Shown: positions 55,407 through 62,756, counted from the stretch's first letter. The stretch is 64,000 nt of DNA from Pseudoalteromonas sp. CO133X (GCA_004208945.1 SGPE01000030.1:310001-374000); one strand, 5' to 3'. Numbers and translations: made by a program. Notes: generated by a model not told the origin, from the sequence alone.

Positions 55407-55747
55407 AACCAACCCTTAATCAACGAAAGAATTACAAACTGAACACCTGTAGTTAGTAAAATAGTGATCCAGACACGCTTTAATGACTTAACTGCAAACA
55501 CCCAAATAAAGACACAACTATAAAAAAATACCGACAAAGTGGTGGTTAATAACACACTGTCTAGCTGATTTAAGGGAAGCAGGATGGCTAGTAAAGAGAT
55601 AAGTACACTGGTAAACACATAGCCCCCAAAGATGGCAGCAACAAACCGAAAGAATACCGATATTCGATAAGAGATGCTCACAGAGCGCTTTTTAGGCACA
55701 TTTTTAGGACGCTGCGAAGGCACTGCATCAATGGATTGTGAATGCAT
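55403..55747 (-). CDS. Small membrane protein, DUF3649-like
   Basis: 114 residues. A polar N-terminal tail (about 1-25) precedes three or four membrane segments (about 28-55, 60-83 and 90-112). The order DUF3649, PepSY, DUF3325 is a known arrangement beside TonB-dependent siderophore receptors, which supports the call. It is the first gene of the unit and lies behind the Fur-like box. A TGATC-type repeat (55451-55469) lies inside it. Confidence 0.75.
   Translation of the reverse strand: MHSQSIDAVPSQRPKNVPKKRSVSISYRISVFFRFVAAIFGGYVFTSVLISLLAILLPLNQLDSVLLTTTLSVFFYSCVFIWVFAVKSLKRVWITILLTTGVQFVILSLIKGWL
55451..55469 (+). repeat. TGATC-type bipartite repeat inside DUF3649 gene
   Basis: AGTTAGTAAA-ATAG-TGATC, exact in both halves; followed by CCAGAC, and the copy at 53653 is likewise followed by CCAG. 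Confidence 0.85.
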
Positions 55748-55808
55748 GATAATCCTTTAAATAAACACGAATAGAAAGCGCACTATTATAAACCGACAAA
55801 ATAAAAAA

Positions 55809-55827
55809 GATAGTGATTATCATTTGC
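55809..55827. promoter_or_regulatory. Fur-like box of the PepSY operon
   Basis: GATAGTGATTATCATTTGC matches 15 of 19 positions of the Fur consensus GATAATGATAATCATTATC. It lies 62 bases before the first ATG of an iron-associated operon. Confidence 0.78.
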
Positions 55828-55866
55828 GTACCCATGAAGAATAAGTAAATTTATCGGGTACTCTCT

Positions 55867-55885
55867 AGTTAGTAAAATAATGATC
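55867..55885 (+). repeat. TGATC-type bipartite repeat upstream of the racemase gene
   Basis: AGTTAGTAAA-ATAA-TGATC, exact in both halves, 59 bases before the racemase ATG. Confidence 0.85.
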
Positions 55886-55944
55886 TACTGGCTTTGCGAA
55901 GCCTAATATCATAAGGTGATATAAAAACCGGATAGGGGGCTAGG

Positions 55945-56643
55945 ATGCGAACAATAGGATTAATTGGCGGTATGAGCTGGGAGTCAACGCAAAGTTATTA
56001 CCAGCTTTTAAATCAAGGTGTTAAAGAAAGCCTTGGTGGACTTCATAGTGCACAAATAGTACTGGTAAGCTTGGATTTTGCCGAAATAGCAAGATTACAA
56101 CAGCAACAAGATTGGCCACAGATGGCAGATATACTGATCAAAGCAGCCAAGCAAGTTGAGGCTGCAGGTGCGGATTATTTATTAATTTGTACCAATACAA
56201 TGCACAAATTAGCTGAGCAAGTACAAGCTGCGATTTCAATTCCTTTATTACACATTGCTGATGCAGTTGGTGAAAGCCTGATCCAAAATAATCATAAAAA
56301 GGTCGCTTTACTTGGAACCCAGTTCACTATGGAACAGGATTTCTATAAACAACGACTAGCAGATAAATTTTCTATTGATGTGTTAATCCCAGCAGCACAG
56401 GAGCGAGCCATCATTCATAATGTTATTTATAATGAATTATGCAAAGGGATTATAAAATCAGAGTCTAAAGCTGCGTACTTAGCAATTATTGATAAACTAA
56501 AACAGCAAGGAGCTGAGGCTGTTATTCTAGGTTGTACAGAAATCGCATTACTAGTACAGCAAGCTGATACTTCAATGCCGCTGCTTGATAGCACTGCGCT
56601 ACATTGTGAAATGGCCCTTGAGCATAGCCTTAATAAGGAATAA
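55945..56643 (+). CDS. Aspartate/glutamate racemase family protein
   Basis: 232 residues, AGGGGG before the ATG. The fold shows IGLIGGMSWESTQSYYQLLN at the N-terminus. The two catalytic Cys are in LLICTNTMHKL (near 83) and ILGCTEIALLV (near 195), as in PLP-independent racemases of the YgeA/aspartate type. It interconverts L- and D-forms of an acidic or other amino acid in the cytoplasm. It is the first of four closely packed genes (gaps 3, 19 and 2 bases). With the D-Glu genes at 25-28 kb it is the second D-amino acid locus in the window. Confidence 0.93.
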   Translation: MRTIGLIGGMSWESTQSYYQLLNQGVKESLGGLHSAQIVLVSLDFAEIARLQQQQDWPQMADILIKAAKQVEAAGADYLLICTNTMHKLAEQVQAAISIPLLHIADAVGESLIQNNHKKVALLGTQFTMEQDFYKQRLADKFSIDVLIPAAQERAIIHNVIYNELCKGIIKSESKAAYLAIIDKLKQQGAEAVILGCTEIALLVQQADTSMPLLDSTALHCEMALEHSLNKE

Positions 56644-56646
56644 ATA

Positions 56647-57009
56647 ATGTCAAACCATCATACTTTAAATTACGTTGAATTTGCTGCGAGCGATTTAACA
56701 GCAACTAAAGCTTTCTTCCAGCACGTGTTTAAATGGCAGTTTACTGACTATGGACCTCAGTACACCGCATTTAGCTGTGAATCAGCAGGCCTAGACGGAG
56801 GCTTTTATCAAGCACCATTAAAATGTCTATCAACGAATGGTGGGGCGTTGTTAGTGCTTTACTCAAACAACATTAAGGAAACTCAATCACAGGTTGAGAG
56901 CCATGGCGGTAAAATAATAAAACCTCTTTTTCATTTTCCGGGTGGTTATCGCTTTCATTTCACAGAGCCAAGCGGTAATGAGCTGGCAGTTTGGTCAAAA
57001 CAAGCCTAG
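56647..57009 (+). CDS. VOC family protein
   Basis: 120 residues in one glyoxalase-like domain: LNYVEFAASDLTATKAFFQH, VFKWQFTDYGPQY and the C-terminal FHFTEPSGNELAVWS with Glu in the usual metal position. This is the short form common in small-molecule binding or isomerase proteins. It lies between the racemase and the uracil-DNA glycosylase-like gene. The substrate is unknown. Its TAG shares a base with a TGATC-type repeat on the minus strand. Confidence 0.9.
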   Translation: MSNHHTLNYVEFAASDLTATKAFFQHVFKWQFTDYGPQYTAFSCESAGLDGGFYQAPLKCLSTNGGALLVLYSNNIKETQSQVESHGGKIIKPLFHFPGGYRFHFTEPSGNELAVWSKQA

Positions 57010-57073
57010 ATCATATTTTTACTAACTCATGAATACAAAAGTTTTAATAGAACAAGTTAGTAAATGCGTGATC
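57009..57073. repeat. Inverted pair of TGATC-type repeats across the UDG-like gene start
   Basis: The left copy (57009-57027, minus) and the right copy (57055-57073, plus) face each other, with 15 of 19 bases able to pair and a 27-base loop. The loop holds the start codon (57029) of the UDG-like gene; the right copy is coding. Confidence 0.82.
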
Positions 57074-57610
57074 TGTGAACCTCATTTACCACTTGGCGCA
57101 CACCCTGTTATCCAGTTTAACAGTAACGCTCGTATCTTAATTGCAGGCCAAGCGCCCGGAGTTAAAGTTCATCAAACAGGTAAGCCGTTCAATGATGCAA
57201 GTGGCGATAGGCTTCGAAAGTGGCTTAATGTAAGTACTGATGAATTCTACGATGAACAGAGTTTTGCTATTTTACCTATGGGTTTTTGTTATCCAGGAAA
57301 AGGCAAATCAGGTGATTTACCGCCAAGAAAAGAATGCGCTATTGCATGGCGTGAGAAGCTTCTGGCGCAATTAAATAATATTCAGCTGACTATTGTTCTT
57401 GGCAAGTATGCACAAGCTTATCATTTACCACAAACAAAGAAGCTGCCATTAACAGAGTTAGTAAAATCATGGCGTGACTACTGGCCAAGCCATCTTCCGT
57501 TACCTCACCCTAGCCCCCGCAACAATATATGGCTAAAGAAAAATCCTTGGTTTGAACAACAAGTACTGCCCGAGCTTGGTACAAAAGTACGCTCCATACT
57601 TAAAGGCTAA
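57029..57610 (+). CDS. Uracil-DNA glycosylase superfamily protein
   Basis: 193 residues. The family motif I reads ILIAGQAPGVKVHQTGKPFN (near 36-55) and the closing motif is LPLPHPSPRNNIW (near 156-168). CVICEPHLP near the N-terminus could be part of a metal or cluster site, though only two Cys are close together. It probably belongs to the small cytosolic UDG-like group often annotated without proven activity. No ribosome site is visible before the ATG; that region is taken up by an inverted repeat. An alternative start would cost part of the N-terminal CxxC. Confidence 0.88.
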   Translation: MNTKVLIEQVSKCVICEPHLPLGAHPVIQFNSNARILIAGQAPGVKVHQTGKPFNDASGDRLRKWLNVSTDEFYDEQSFAILPMGFCYPGKGKSGDLPPRKECAIAWREKLLAQLNNIQLTIVLGKYAQAYHLPQTKKLPLTELVKSWRDYWPSHLPLPHPSPRNNIWLKKNPWFEQQVLPELGTKVRSILKG

Positions 57611-57612
57611 TA

Positions 57613-58365
57613 ATGCAAAACCGCTATTATGAAGAATATGGTTATTACCATGTAAAGGGCCTTTACAATGATAAGAGCCTATCAAAGGTTCGCCCAATTC
57701 TAGATAAGTTTCATGATAACTGGTTACAGGAAAACCAACATTTTTACAAAACTAAAGGCATCAATAGTTCAGGACTGACCGCAGCACGATGTTTAACGGA
57801 TGACGAAAAATTAATTTTATTTAAGTTCATTAATTCAAATACTTTGCTCAACCACGTAAGACCAATTATTGCTGCACCGTGCTTTATGAATACCCAGCTT
57901 TTCTTTAACCCTTACAAAAAAGAACAGCGTAATTATTGGCACAGAGATATGCAGTACCATTTAAACCTAACCGAGCAAAAAAAAGCCCTTAAGGGCCCAG
58001 AGGTTTTGCATTGTCGAGTGGCTTTTGAGGATGAACTTGGTATTGAAGTCATTCCTGCAAGCCACAAACACTGGGACTCAAAAGAGGAGTTAACAGTGCG
58101 GCTAGAGAAACAAGGGGCTTCAAATAGTAATGCACTAAAGAGCGGAAAAACGATTGCTCTGGAAAAAGGGGACTTACTTATTTTTTCTGCAAATATGATT
58201 CATAGAGGCCTATATGGTTTAAATCGGTTTGCTTTTGATATTTTATACTTTGAACGTCATCCCAGTATTGAGCAATTTTTACAAACCGATTTTTTACCAA
58301 CTGAAAATCAAAAGCTGCAACTCGACAACCCAGATGCCTTTATTTGGCCACAAAAAAACGGCTAG
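57613..58365 (+). CDS. Phytanoyl-CoA dioxygenase (PhyH) family protein
   Basis: 250 residues. The 2-oxoglutarate/Fe(II) dioxygenase fold shows HRDMQYHLNL with the His-x-Asp pair (near 115) and ANMIHRGLYGLNRFAFDILY with the distal His and Arg (near 196). The substrate is unknown. Two dispersed repeats lie in the coding sequence: a TGTAAA palindrome at codons 13-19 and a CGGTTT-type repeat near the C-terminus, coding QTDFLPT. The TAG lies within the terminator stem. It is the last gene of the racemase unit. Confidence 0.9.
   Translation: MQNRYYEEYGYYHVKGLYNDKSLSKVRPILDKFHDNWLQENQHFYKTKGINSSGLTAARCLTDDEKLILFKFINSNTLLNHVRPIIAAPCFMNTQLFFNPYKKEQRNYWHRDMQYHLNLTEQKKALKGPEVLHCRVAFEDELGIEVIPASHKHWDSKEELTVRLEKQGASNSNALKSGKTIALEKGDLLIFSANMIHRGLYGLNRFAFDILYFERHPSIEQFLQTDFLPTENQKLQLDNPDAFIWPQKNG
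57651..57667. repeat. Dispersed palindrome TGTAAA-N5-TTTACA, copy 5 (inside PhyH gene)
   Basis: TGTAAAGGGCCTTTACA, with the outer arms conserved and a changed centre. Confidence 0.75.
58283..58302 (-). repeat. CGGTTT-type bipartite repeat inside PhyH gene
   Basis: On the minus strand AGTTGGTAAAAAATCGGTTT, identical over 20 bases to the first and fourth units of the array at 32686-32852, 25 kb away. Confidence 0.9.
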
Positions 58366-58379
58366 TTAGCCGCTTTTTT
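58359..58379 (+). terminator. Terminator overlapping the PhyH stop codon
   Basis: The stem CGGCTA / TAGCCG is followed by CTTTTTTT. The TAG stop (58363-58365) is part of the stem. Confidence 0.85.
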
Positions 58380-58394
58380 TATTGAATGACAAGA

Positions 58395-58943
58395 TTACTG
58401 TAACATTGCAAATAGTTGTTTTAGTTGTGGCATATATTCCTTAACCAAACTCACATTGCCTTCGTTCACGTTGGTGCTTGATTTTGCCCCTTCTAATGCA
58501 CCTGCCAACGATCGTGTGCCCGAATTAGCCGAAGAAGCGCCGAAACTTTGTAAGCCTGTTACAGCTTGATCAACACGCTTTTGATTCTCACTGGACAAGC
58601 TACCTTTTAAATTAGCTAAATAGGCCATTGATACTTCAGAGCCAACGGCAATTAACTGTTCTGGCGTAAAACCATATTGCTCAGTTAAGCCCGCAAACTC
58701 AGTATATAGCTCGTGTTGTTTTATTTGATCAAGAAACCCCATCATTGATGATGTATTCGTTGCCTCAGAACCACTTAACATACTTCCTAAGTCAACGTTT
58801 TTAAGCTCAGGCTGATTCTGCGACCAATTAGTCACTGCAGGTAACGCTTTAATATAACTTTGAAGTTGGTTTTCCGTAATATCTTCTGCGAAGCTTGAAA
58901 AACTCATTACGAGTAAACTCATTGATATAAGTAACGCTTTCAT
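58395..58943 (-). CDS. Secreted hypothetical protein
   Basis: 182 residues with a signal peptide ending in SSFA. The mature part is helical and rich in Ser, Asn and Gln: NQLQSYIKALPAVTNWSQNQ, then FLDQIKQHELYTEFAGLTEQ and ASSANSGTRSLAGALEGAKS. No Cys, no enzyme motif. It stands alone, convergent to the PhyH gene. It looks like a small periplasmic helical protein of unknown role. Confidence 0.75.
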   Translation of the reverse strand: MKALLISMSLLVMSFSSFAEDITENQLQSYIKALPAVTNWSQNQPELKNVDLGSMLSGSEATNTSSMMGFLDQIKQHELYTEFAGLTEQYGFTPEQLIAVGSEVSMAYLANLKGSLSSENQKRVDQAVTGLQSFGASSANSGTRSLAGALEGAKSSTNVNEGNVSLVKEYMPQLKQLFAMLQ

Positions 58944-59053
58944 CAGATTCTCCTTGTGTACAATTTTTAGCCGCCAGTTAGTTTTAACGGGTTATTATGA
59001 TCAGCTAATTACAAATGTTAGAATATAGTTTTTATCACAGCTAACTGAACCTA

Positions 59054-59467
59054 ATGTTAATTATTTCCAATACTGTAACAATCGATGAATGGGAGCTCGA
59101 AATAAGCGCTATTCGTTCTCAAGGAGCGGGTGGGCAAAATGTGAACAAAGTGGCGAGTGCTATCCATTTACGCTTTGATATTAATCGCTCCAAACTTCCT
59201 GACTTTTACAAACAACGATTGTTAAATTTAAATGATTCTCGAATCACAAAAGAGGGTGTTGTTGTAATAAAGTCGCAGAACCACCGTACTCAAGAACTTA
59301 ATAAAGAAGATGCACTTAACCGCTTAAAAGAACTTATTATAAGTGCGACACAGGTTCAAAAGAAACGCAGACCAACCAAACCAAGTAAAAACTCTCAACG
59401 AAAGAGGATGGACAGTAAAACCAAAAGAGGACAAACAAAAGAGTTAAGAAAAAACATAAAATTATAA
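59054..59467 (+). CDS. arfB: Peptidyl-tRNA hydrolase ArfB (alternative ribosome rescue)
   Basis: 137 residues, normal length. The GGQ motif lies at residues 26-28 in RSQGAGGQNVNKVASAI, as in ArfB/YaeJ. The C-terminal tail from about 100 is strongly basic (KKRRPTKPSKNSQRKR), which enters the empty mRNA channel. It frees stalled ribosomes that lack a stop codon by hydrolysing the peptidyl-tRNA. A release-factor domain 2 is absent, which separates it from RF1/RF2. It stands alone. Confidence 0.97.
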   Translation: MLIISNTVTIDEWELEISAIRSQGAGGQNVNKVASAIHLRFDINRSKLPDFYKQRLLNLNDSRITKEGVVVIKSQNHRTQELNKEDALNRLKELIISATQVQKKRRPTKPSKNSQRKRMDSKTKRGQTKELRKNIKL

Positions 59468-59599
59468 CTTTATAACTATATCCTAGTATCAAAAATAAGC
59501 AGAACTGTAAAGAAGTGTAACTTGTTAACAAAGTTAATTGATGGTTAATCTAGCAAATACTATAATAATCATACTATCCCACTTTTGAAGGAACCGTGC

Positions 59600-59917
59600 A
59601 TGGACTACAAAACACACCATTTTGCAATTGCAATGATAACGCTGTCAGTTTTGCCTATGTCTAGTTTCGCGCTTGACTCTTGGCAAGCCGGTAGTGCATA
59701 TCCGCAAGGAAGTGAAACCTGCTACAACGAGATTTTATACAAGGCTCGATGGTGGGCCACCCCAGGTGAGGAACCTGGTAGCTCGCAGTGGGGAGCATGG
59801 GTTGCAGATGTTGTTTCAAAAACGTGTGTGCACAATGTGGTGAAACAAGATGAATTATTAAAATCATTGCCCACTATTTTTGAAGCAAATAATAAAAAAG
59901 GGAGTTCATCAGAGTAA
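59600..59917 (+). CDS. Small secreted chitin-binding (CBM5/12-like) protein
   Basis: The start is set at the ATG at 59600, six bases after AAGGAA; a TTG at 59585 precedes the site. 105 residues: a signal peptide ending in SSFA, then one carbohydrate-binding module, WQAGSAYPQGSETCYNEILY then KARWWATPGEEPGSSQWGAW, with the aromatic pair WW of type 5/12 modules. Two Cys (near 46 and 80) may pair. A short polar tail follows. There is no catalytic domain, so it acts as a free binding module, perhaps on chitin or the cell's own surface. The stop lies in the terminator stem. Confidence 0.82.
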   Translation: MDYKTHHFAIAMITLSVLPMSSFALDSWQAGSAYPQGSETCYNEILYKARWWATPGEEPGSSQWGAWVADVVSKTCVHNVVKQDELLKSLPTIFEANNKKGSSSE

Positions 59918-59927
59918 CTCCCTTTTT
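59900..59927. terminator. Terminator at the chitin-binding gene end
   Basis: The stem GGGAGTT / AACTCCC has a 9-base loop and is followed by TTTTTT. A run of A before it lets it work for the minus-strand transporter gene ending at 59930 as well. Confidence 0.85.
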
Positions 59928-59929
59928 TA

Positions 59930-60964
59930 TTAATCAAATGTATGATGCCGTGTTACAGCGAAACGATTGAGTATATGGTGCATAATATACACAGCACATA
60001 AACTGACTAGAATCGCCACAGATACTGACGAGAACCGATACAAAGCACTGTAAACCAAGTCCTGTCCTGGCCCTAACGATTGACCAAACAAAATACCAAA
60101 CGTAGTAATAATACCAAAACCGACGCCAGGAATGCCGCCAGAAATTATATGGTATCGACTAAAGATAAACGTCAAAATCCATAAGATAAGCGCAGGAAAA
60201 ATCAATATATCAGTGTGATTGTATAAAAAGAGCTGCGCAACTAACGCTAAATTACAGCCAATTAATGTGCCAATTGCACGCTGCCACGCCGCCATACCGG
60301 CCGCTTTCCAGCACAATGAAAATAAAATCAATACCGATGCCGCTTGCGCGGAGATTGAGTCTTGTAAATCAAAGACCTGAAATACAACAAATGATAAGGT
60401 TGCTACGGTTGAGCAAAGTAATACTTCGTGGCGCACACTTTCTTTCGCTTTTTCTGGCATTACCCGACCTTGCCGTGGTGCAACATCAGGGAATAAACCA
60501 TGCATTAGCATCGAAAACAGCACAGTAACCACAACGGCAACGGCGTTACTAATGATCAACGGATAAATACTGACACCACCGCCGGTGTAGGTCGAAAAAT
60601 GTAATTGAATAGACAAACTTACAACCGTTGTAGCACCAAATAAAAAGTTAGCGCCACGGCTCATTTGATAAAACAAAAAAGCGAATGCGACAAAACTCAT
60701 CATCGTCATAACAACAGGTAAGTGGGAAAATAATCCTTGCACAACAAGCACAAACAACGCACTGAATACAGCACCAGCGTAAAACTGACGAATGATATGC
60801 ATATTAAGTACAGGGACTAAGCCGAGCAATAACATAGGGTAGACAGTAAAAAAGATGCCATTAGGCCAATTCATCAATTTTGCCAGTGCGAACCCTAATG
60901 CTGAACCCGTGGCAATGCGCAACGCTTGGCGCAAGCCATTACCATCAAGTTGCAATACTGACAT
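59930..60964 (-). CDS. FUSC/DUF2955-like inner-membrane efflux protein
   Basis: 344 residues with about ten membrane segments in two groups (about 12-165 and 190-335) and a short polar stretch between them. The order matches the DUF2955 and aromatic-acid exporter (FUSC) proteins, but the long cytoplasmic domain of AaeB is missing. It lies 13 bases after the HlyD-type adaptor gene, as in AaeA/AaeB pairs. Together they should export small lipophilic acids or drugs across the inner membrane and periplasm; a TolC-like channel is not in the window. Confidence 0.83.
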   Translation of the reverse strand: MSVLQLDGNGLRQALRIATGSALGFALAKLMNWPNGIFFTVYPMLLLGLVPVLNMHIIRQFYAGAVFSALFVLVVQGLFSHLPVVMTMMSFVAFAFLFYQMSRGANFLFGATTVVSLSIQLHFSTYTGGGVSIYPLIISNAVAVVVTVLFSMLMHGLFPDVAPRQGRVMPEKAKESVRHEVLLCSTVATLSFVVFQVFDLQDSISAQAASVLILFSLCWKAAGMAAWQRAIGTLIGCNLALVAQLFLYNHTDILIFPALILWILTFIFSRYHIISGGIPGVGFGIITTFGILFGQSLGPGQDLVYSALYRFSSVSVAILVSLCAVYIMHHILNRFAVTRHHTFD

Positions 60965-60977
60965 AACTTACCTTGCC

Positions 60978-62039
60978 TTAGTAAATGAAGTGCAGAACAC
61001 TGATAAAACGAATTTGCATGCTCGCAAACCAACTTCCAACGCTTGAGTCAGGCAGAAGCTGAACTGTAGCACGGGCACCACTTGGAAATTTAGCTAACAT
61101 TTGGTGCTCATCTAATTGAATATGAATACGTTGACGTTGTGCATCTCGTACCCAACGATTGCTGCTTTCAGTGGCACTGAGTAAACCGTTTGCATTGAGT
61201 TGACCATCACTCACCCCCGCTTCAAAACTAATAATTTTGCCAGTAAACACTTTCCCAGGTAGCGCATCAAAGCTTACTTTAGCAGTACTGCCAATTTGCA
61301 CGTGCACCAAGGACTTTTCGCGAAAATCAGCCACAAGGTCAGCCTTGTTAGCAACAATCGCCATTAAAGGTTGGCCTTTATTGGCATATGTACCCGCTGT
61401 CACTTGTAAGTTGGCAGTTTTACCATCGGTATCAGCCGTTACTGTTGTATAAGACAAGTTGAGTTTAGCCTGTTCAAGCTGATTCAGGGCATGACGTAAT
61501 GCTAAGTTATCATCACCTATTTTACCGCGAGCAAGTTTAGCTTCGCTAAGCTGAGCTTCAATTGCCGCTACATTTGCCTTACTTGATTGGTAATTTGCAT
61601 TGATTGTTTCGTATTCTTGCTCTGAAATAGAGCGTTTTTTTAGTAACGATTCACCACGTTCAAACAATAATGTTTGCTCATGCAGCTTTGCTTTCGCTGC
61701 CGCGAGCTGCGCTTCAATTGCTTTCACACTGCTATCTAAACGTTGGTTTTGAAGTTTAGCATCGTCATAAGCAAGCTCAGCCTGTTGAACAGCCAACTCA
61801 AACGGTTCATCATTAATCTTAAACAATGCTTGGCGCTTTTCGACTGCTTGATTATTGGTTACTAAGACCTCCGTCACGCGGCCACTTACCTGTGGTGTCA
61901 CTTGCACAACAGGGTGGTATACACGGGCCTGTGGCGTCACTGGCATATAAAGATCAGCAATTACAAAATACAGAAATAAAACAATGAAGCCCACTAAGGA
62001 GATTTTTACATAACGGGCAAATTTTTGATCCGGTGTCAT
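60978..62039 (-). CDS. HlyD/EmrA-family periplasmic adaptor
   Basis: The start is set at the ATG at 62039, four bases after the MarR stop; an AGGAG lies 12 bases upstream. 353 residues. One N-terminal membrane segment (about 13-35), then the biotinyl-lipoyl half AVYHPVVQVTPQVSGRVTEV-type strand (near 40-60), a coiled-coil hairpin (about 75-175) and the second lipoyl and beta-barrel parts (LNLSYTTVTADTDGKTANLQ near 190, then barrel to about 330). It links an inner-membrane pump to an outer channel. Its pump is the next gene. It is the middle gene of a marR-adaptor-pump operon. Confidence 0.92.
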   Translation of the reverse strand: MTPDQKFARYVKISLVGFIVLFLYFVIADLYMPVTPQARVYHPVVQVTPQVSGRVTEVLVTNNQAVEKRQALFKINDEPFELAVQQAELAYDDAKLQNQRLDSSVKAIEAQLAAAKAKLHEQTLLFERGESLLKKRSISEQEYETINANYQSSKANVAAIEAQLSEAKLARGKIGDDNLALRHALNQLEQAKLNLSYTTVTADTDGKTANLQVTAGTYANKGQPLMAIVANKADLVADFREKSLVHVQIGSTAKVSFDALPGKVFTGKIISFEAGVSDGQLNANGLLSATESSNRWVRDAQRQRIHIQLDEHQMLAKFPSGARATVQLLPDSSVGSWFASMQIRFISVLHFIY

Positions 62040-62043
62040 AAAG

Positions 62044-62520
62044 TTATTTATCTCCTGAGTAGTGATTAATACACTGACGGGCATTCTTTTCCATCTGAAC
62101 AAGGCCATGTGCCATAGTATCGAGCTGTTGTGTTGTTAAATCTGCATAAAGGTTTTGTTTTACATCTGCAATGATCACACGCAAGGTCTCCAGTAAGTTT
62201 AGACCTTGTTCAGTAAAATACAGTCGCTTACTGCGTTTATCCTCTGCATCAGCTTTACGTACAATAATCTGTTGTTGTTCAAGCTGCTTGATAGTGCGTG
62301 TTAAAGACGGCATTTCAATACCCAAGCTATGCGCCAACTCTTGCTGGGTACAACCCTGATTTAAGTGAAACAAATGAATCATAACAGTCCAACGAGACTG
62401 AGTTAGACCAAGAGGTTCCACAGCGAGCGTGACGGCATCACGACACAAACGATGTACACGACCCATGCTCCCGCAGAGGGTTAAATCTAACGTTTCATGA
62501 AAGGGGATAGTCGAAGACAT
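62044..62520 (-). CDS. MarR family transcriptional regulator
   Basis: The start is set at the ATG at 62520, six bases after GGAG. 158 residues. The winged helix shows TQQELAHSLGIEMPSLTRTI (near 55-75, recognition helix) and the wing IVRKADAEDKRSKRLYFTEQ (near 85-104). It should repress its own operon until a phenolic or similar ligand binds. Two matching palindromes (62537-62548 and 62558-62579) in its promoter are the likely operators. The operon order regulator, adaptor, pump is typical of drug or aromatic acid efflux. Confidence 0.95.
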   Translation of the reverse strand: MSSTIPFHETLDLTLCGSMGRVHRLCRDAVTLAVEPLGLTQSRWTVMIHLFHLNQGCTQQELAHSLGIEMPSLTRTIKQLEQQQIIVRKADAEDKRSKRLYFTEQGLNLLETLRVIIADVKQNLYADLTTQQLDTMAHGLVQMEKNARQCINHYSGDK

Positions 62521-62536
62521 AATGCACTCCAATTAC

Positions 62537-62579
62537 TTAGCATGCTAACTATTATATTTTACTTAGCATGCTAAGTAAA
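62537..62579. promoter_or_regulatory. Two palindromic operators for the MarR regulator
   Basis: The core TTAGCATGCTAA occurs twice, centred 26 bases apart: 62537-62548, and within a perfect 22-bp palindrome at 62558-62579. They lie 17 and 38 bases before the marR ATG, so a bound dimer would block the promoter and autorepress the operon. Confidence 0.85.
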
Positions 62580-62733
62580 TATTAATGCATTTTATAAAAC
62601 AAATAGGATCAATCGAAAAAAACGAAAAGTTGCGAAACTTATGCACAGCCAAACGATTTGAAGCAATACCCTTTCAGTTCTCGCCCTTTTTCAATTAGTT
62701 TAGCCCTGTCAAAAACGGGGTAGGCAGGTATCA

Positions 62734-62756
62734 TTGCTCTGCCAACAGCAGAGCAA
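62734..62756. terminator. Hairpin after the spermidine-synthase-like gene
   Basis: A 9-bp perfect stem TTGCTCTGC / GCAGAGCAA has a 5-base loop. It lies 30 bases after the minus-strand stop at 62786. No T run follows, so termination is uncertain. Confidence 0.5.

Noticed and set aside
57455..57477. AGTTAGTAAAATCATGGCGTGAC as a further repeat copy
   Set aside because: The first half fits, but the second half lacks TGATC or CGGTTT at the four-base spacing.
58220..58236. Another CGGTTT-type repeat in the PhyH gene (TTTAAATCGGTTTG)
   Set aside because: The first half of the motif does not match well, and the codons fall in the conserved HRGLYGLNRF region of the protein.
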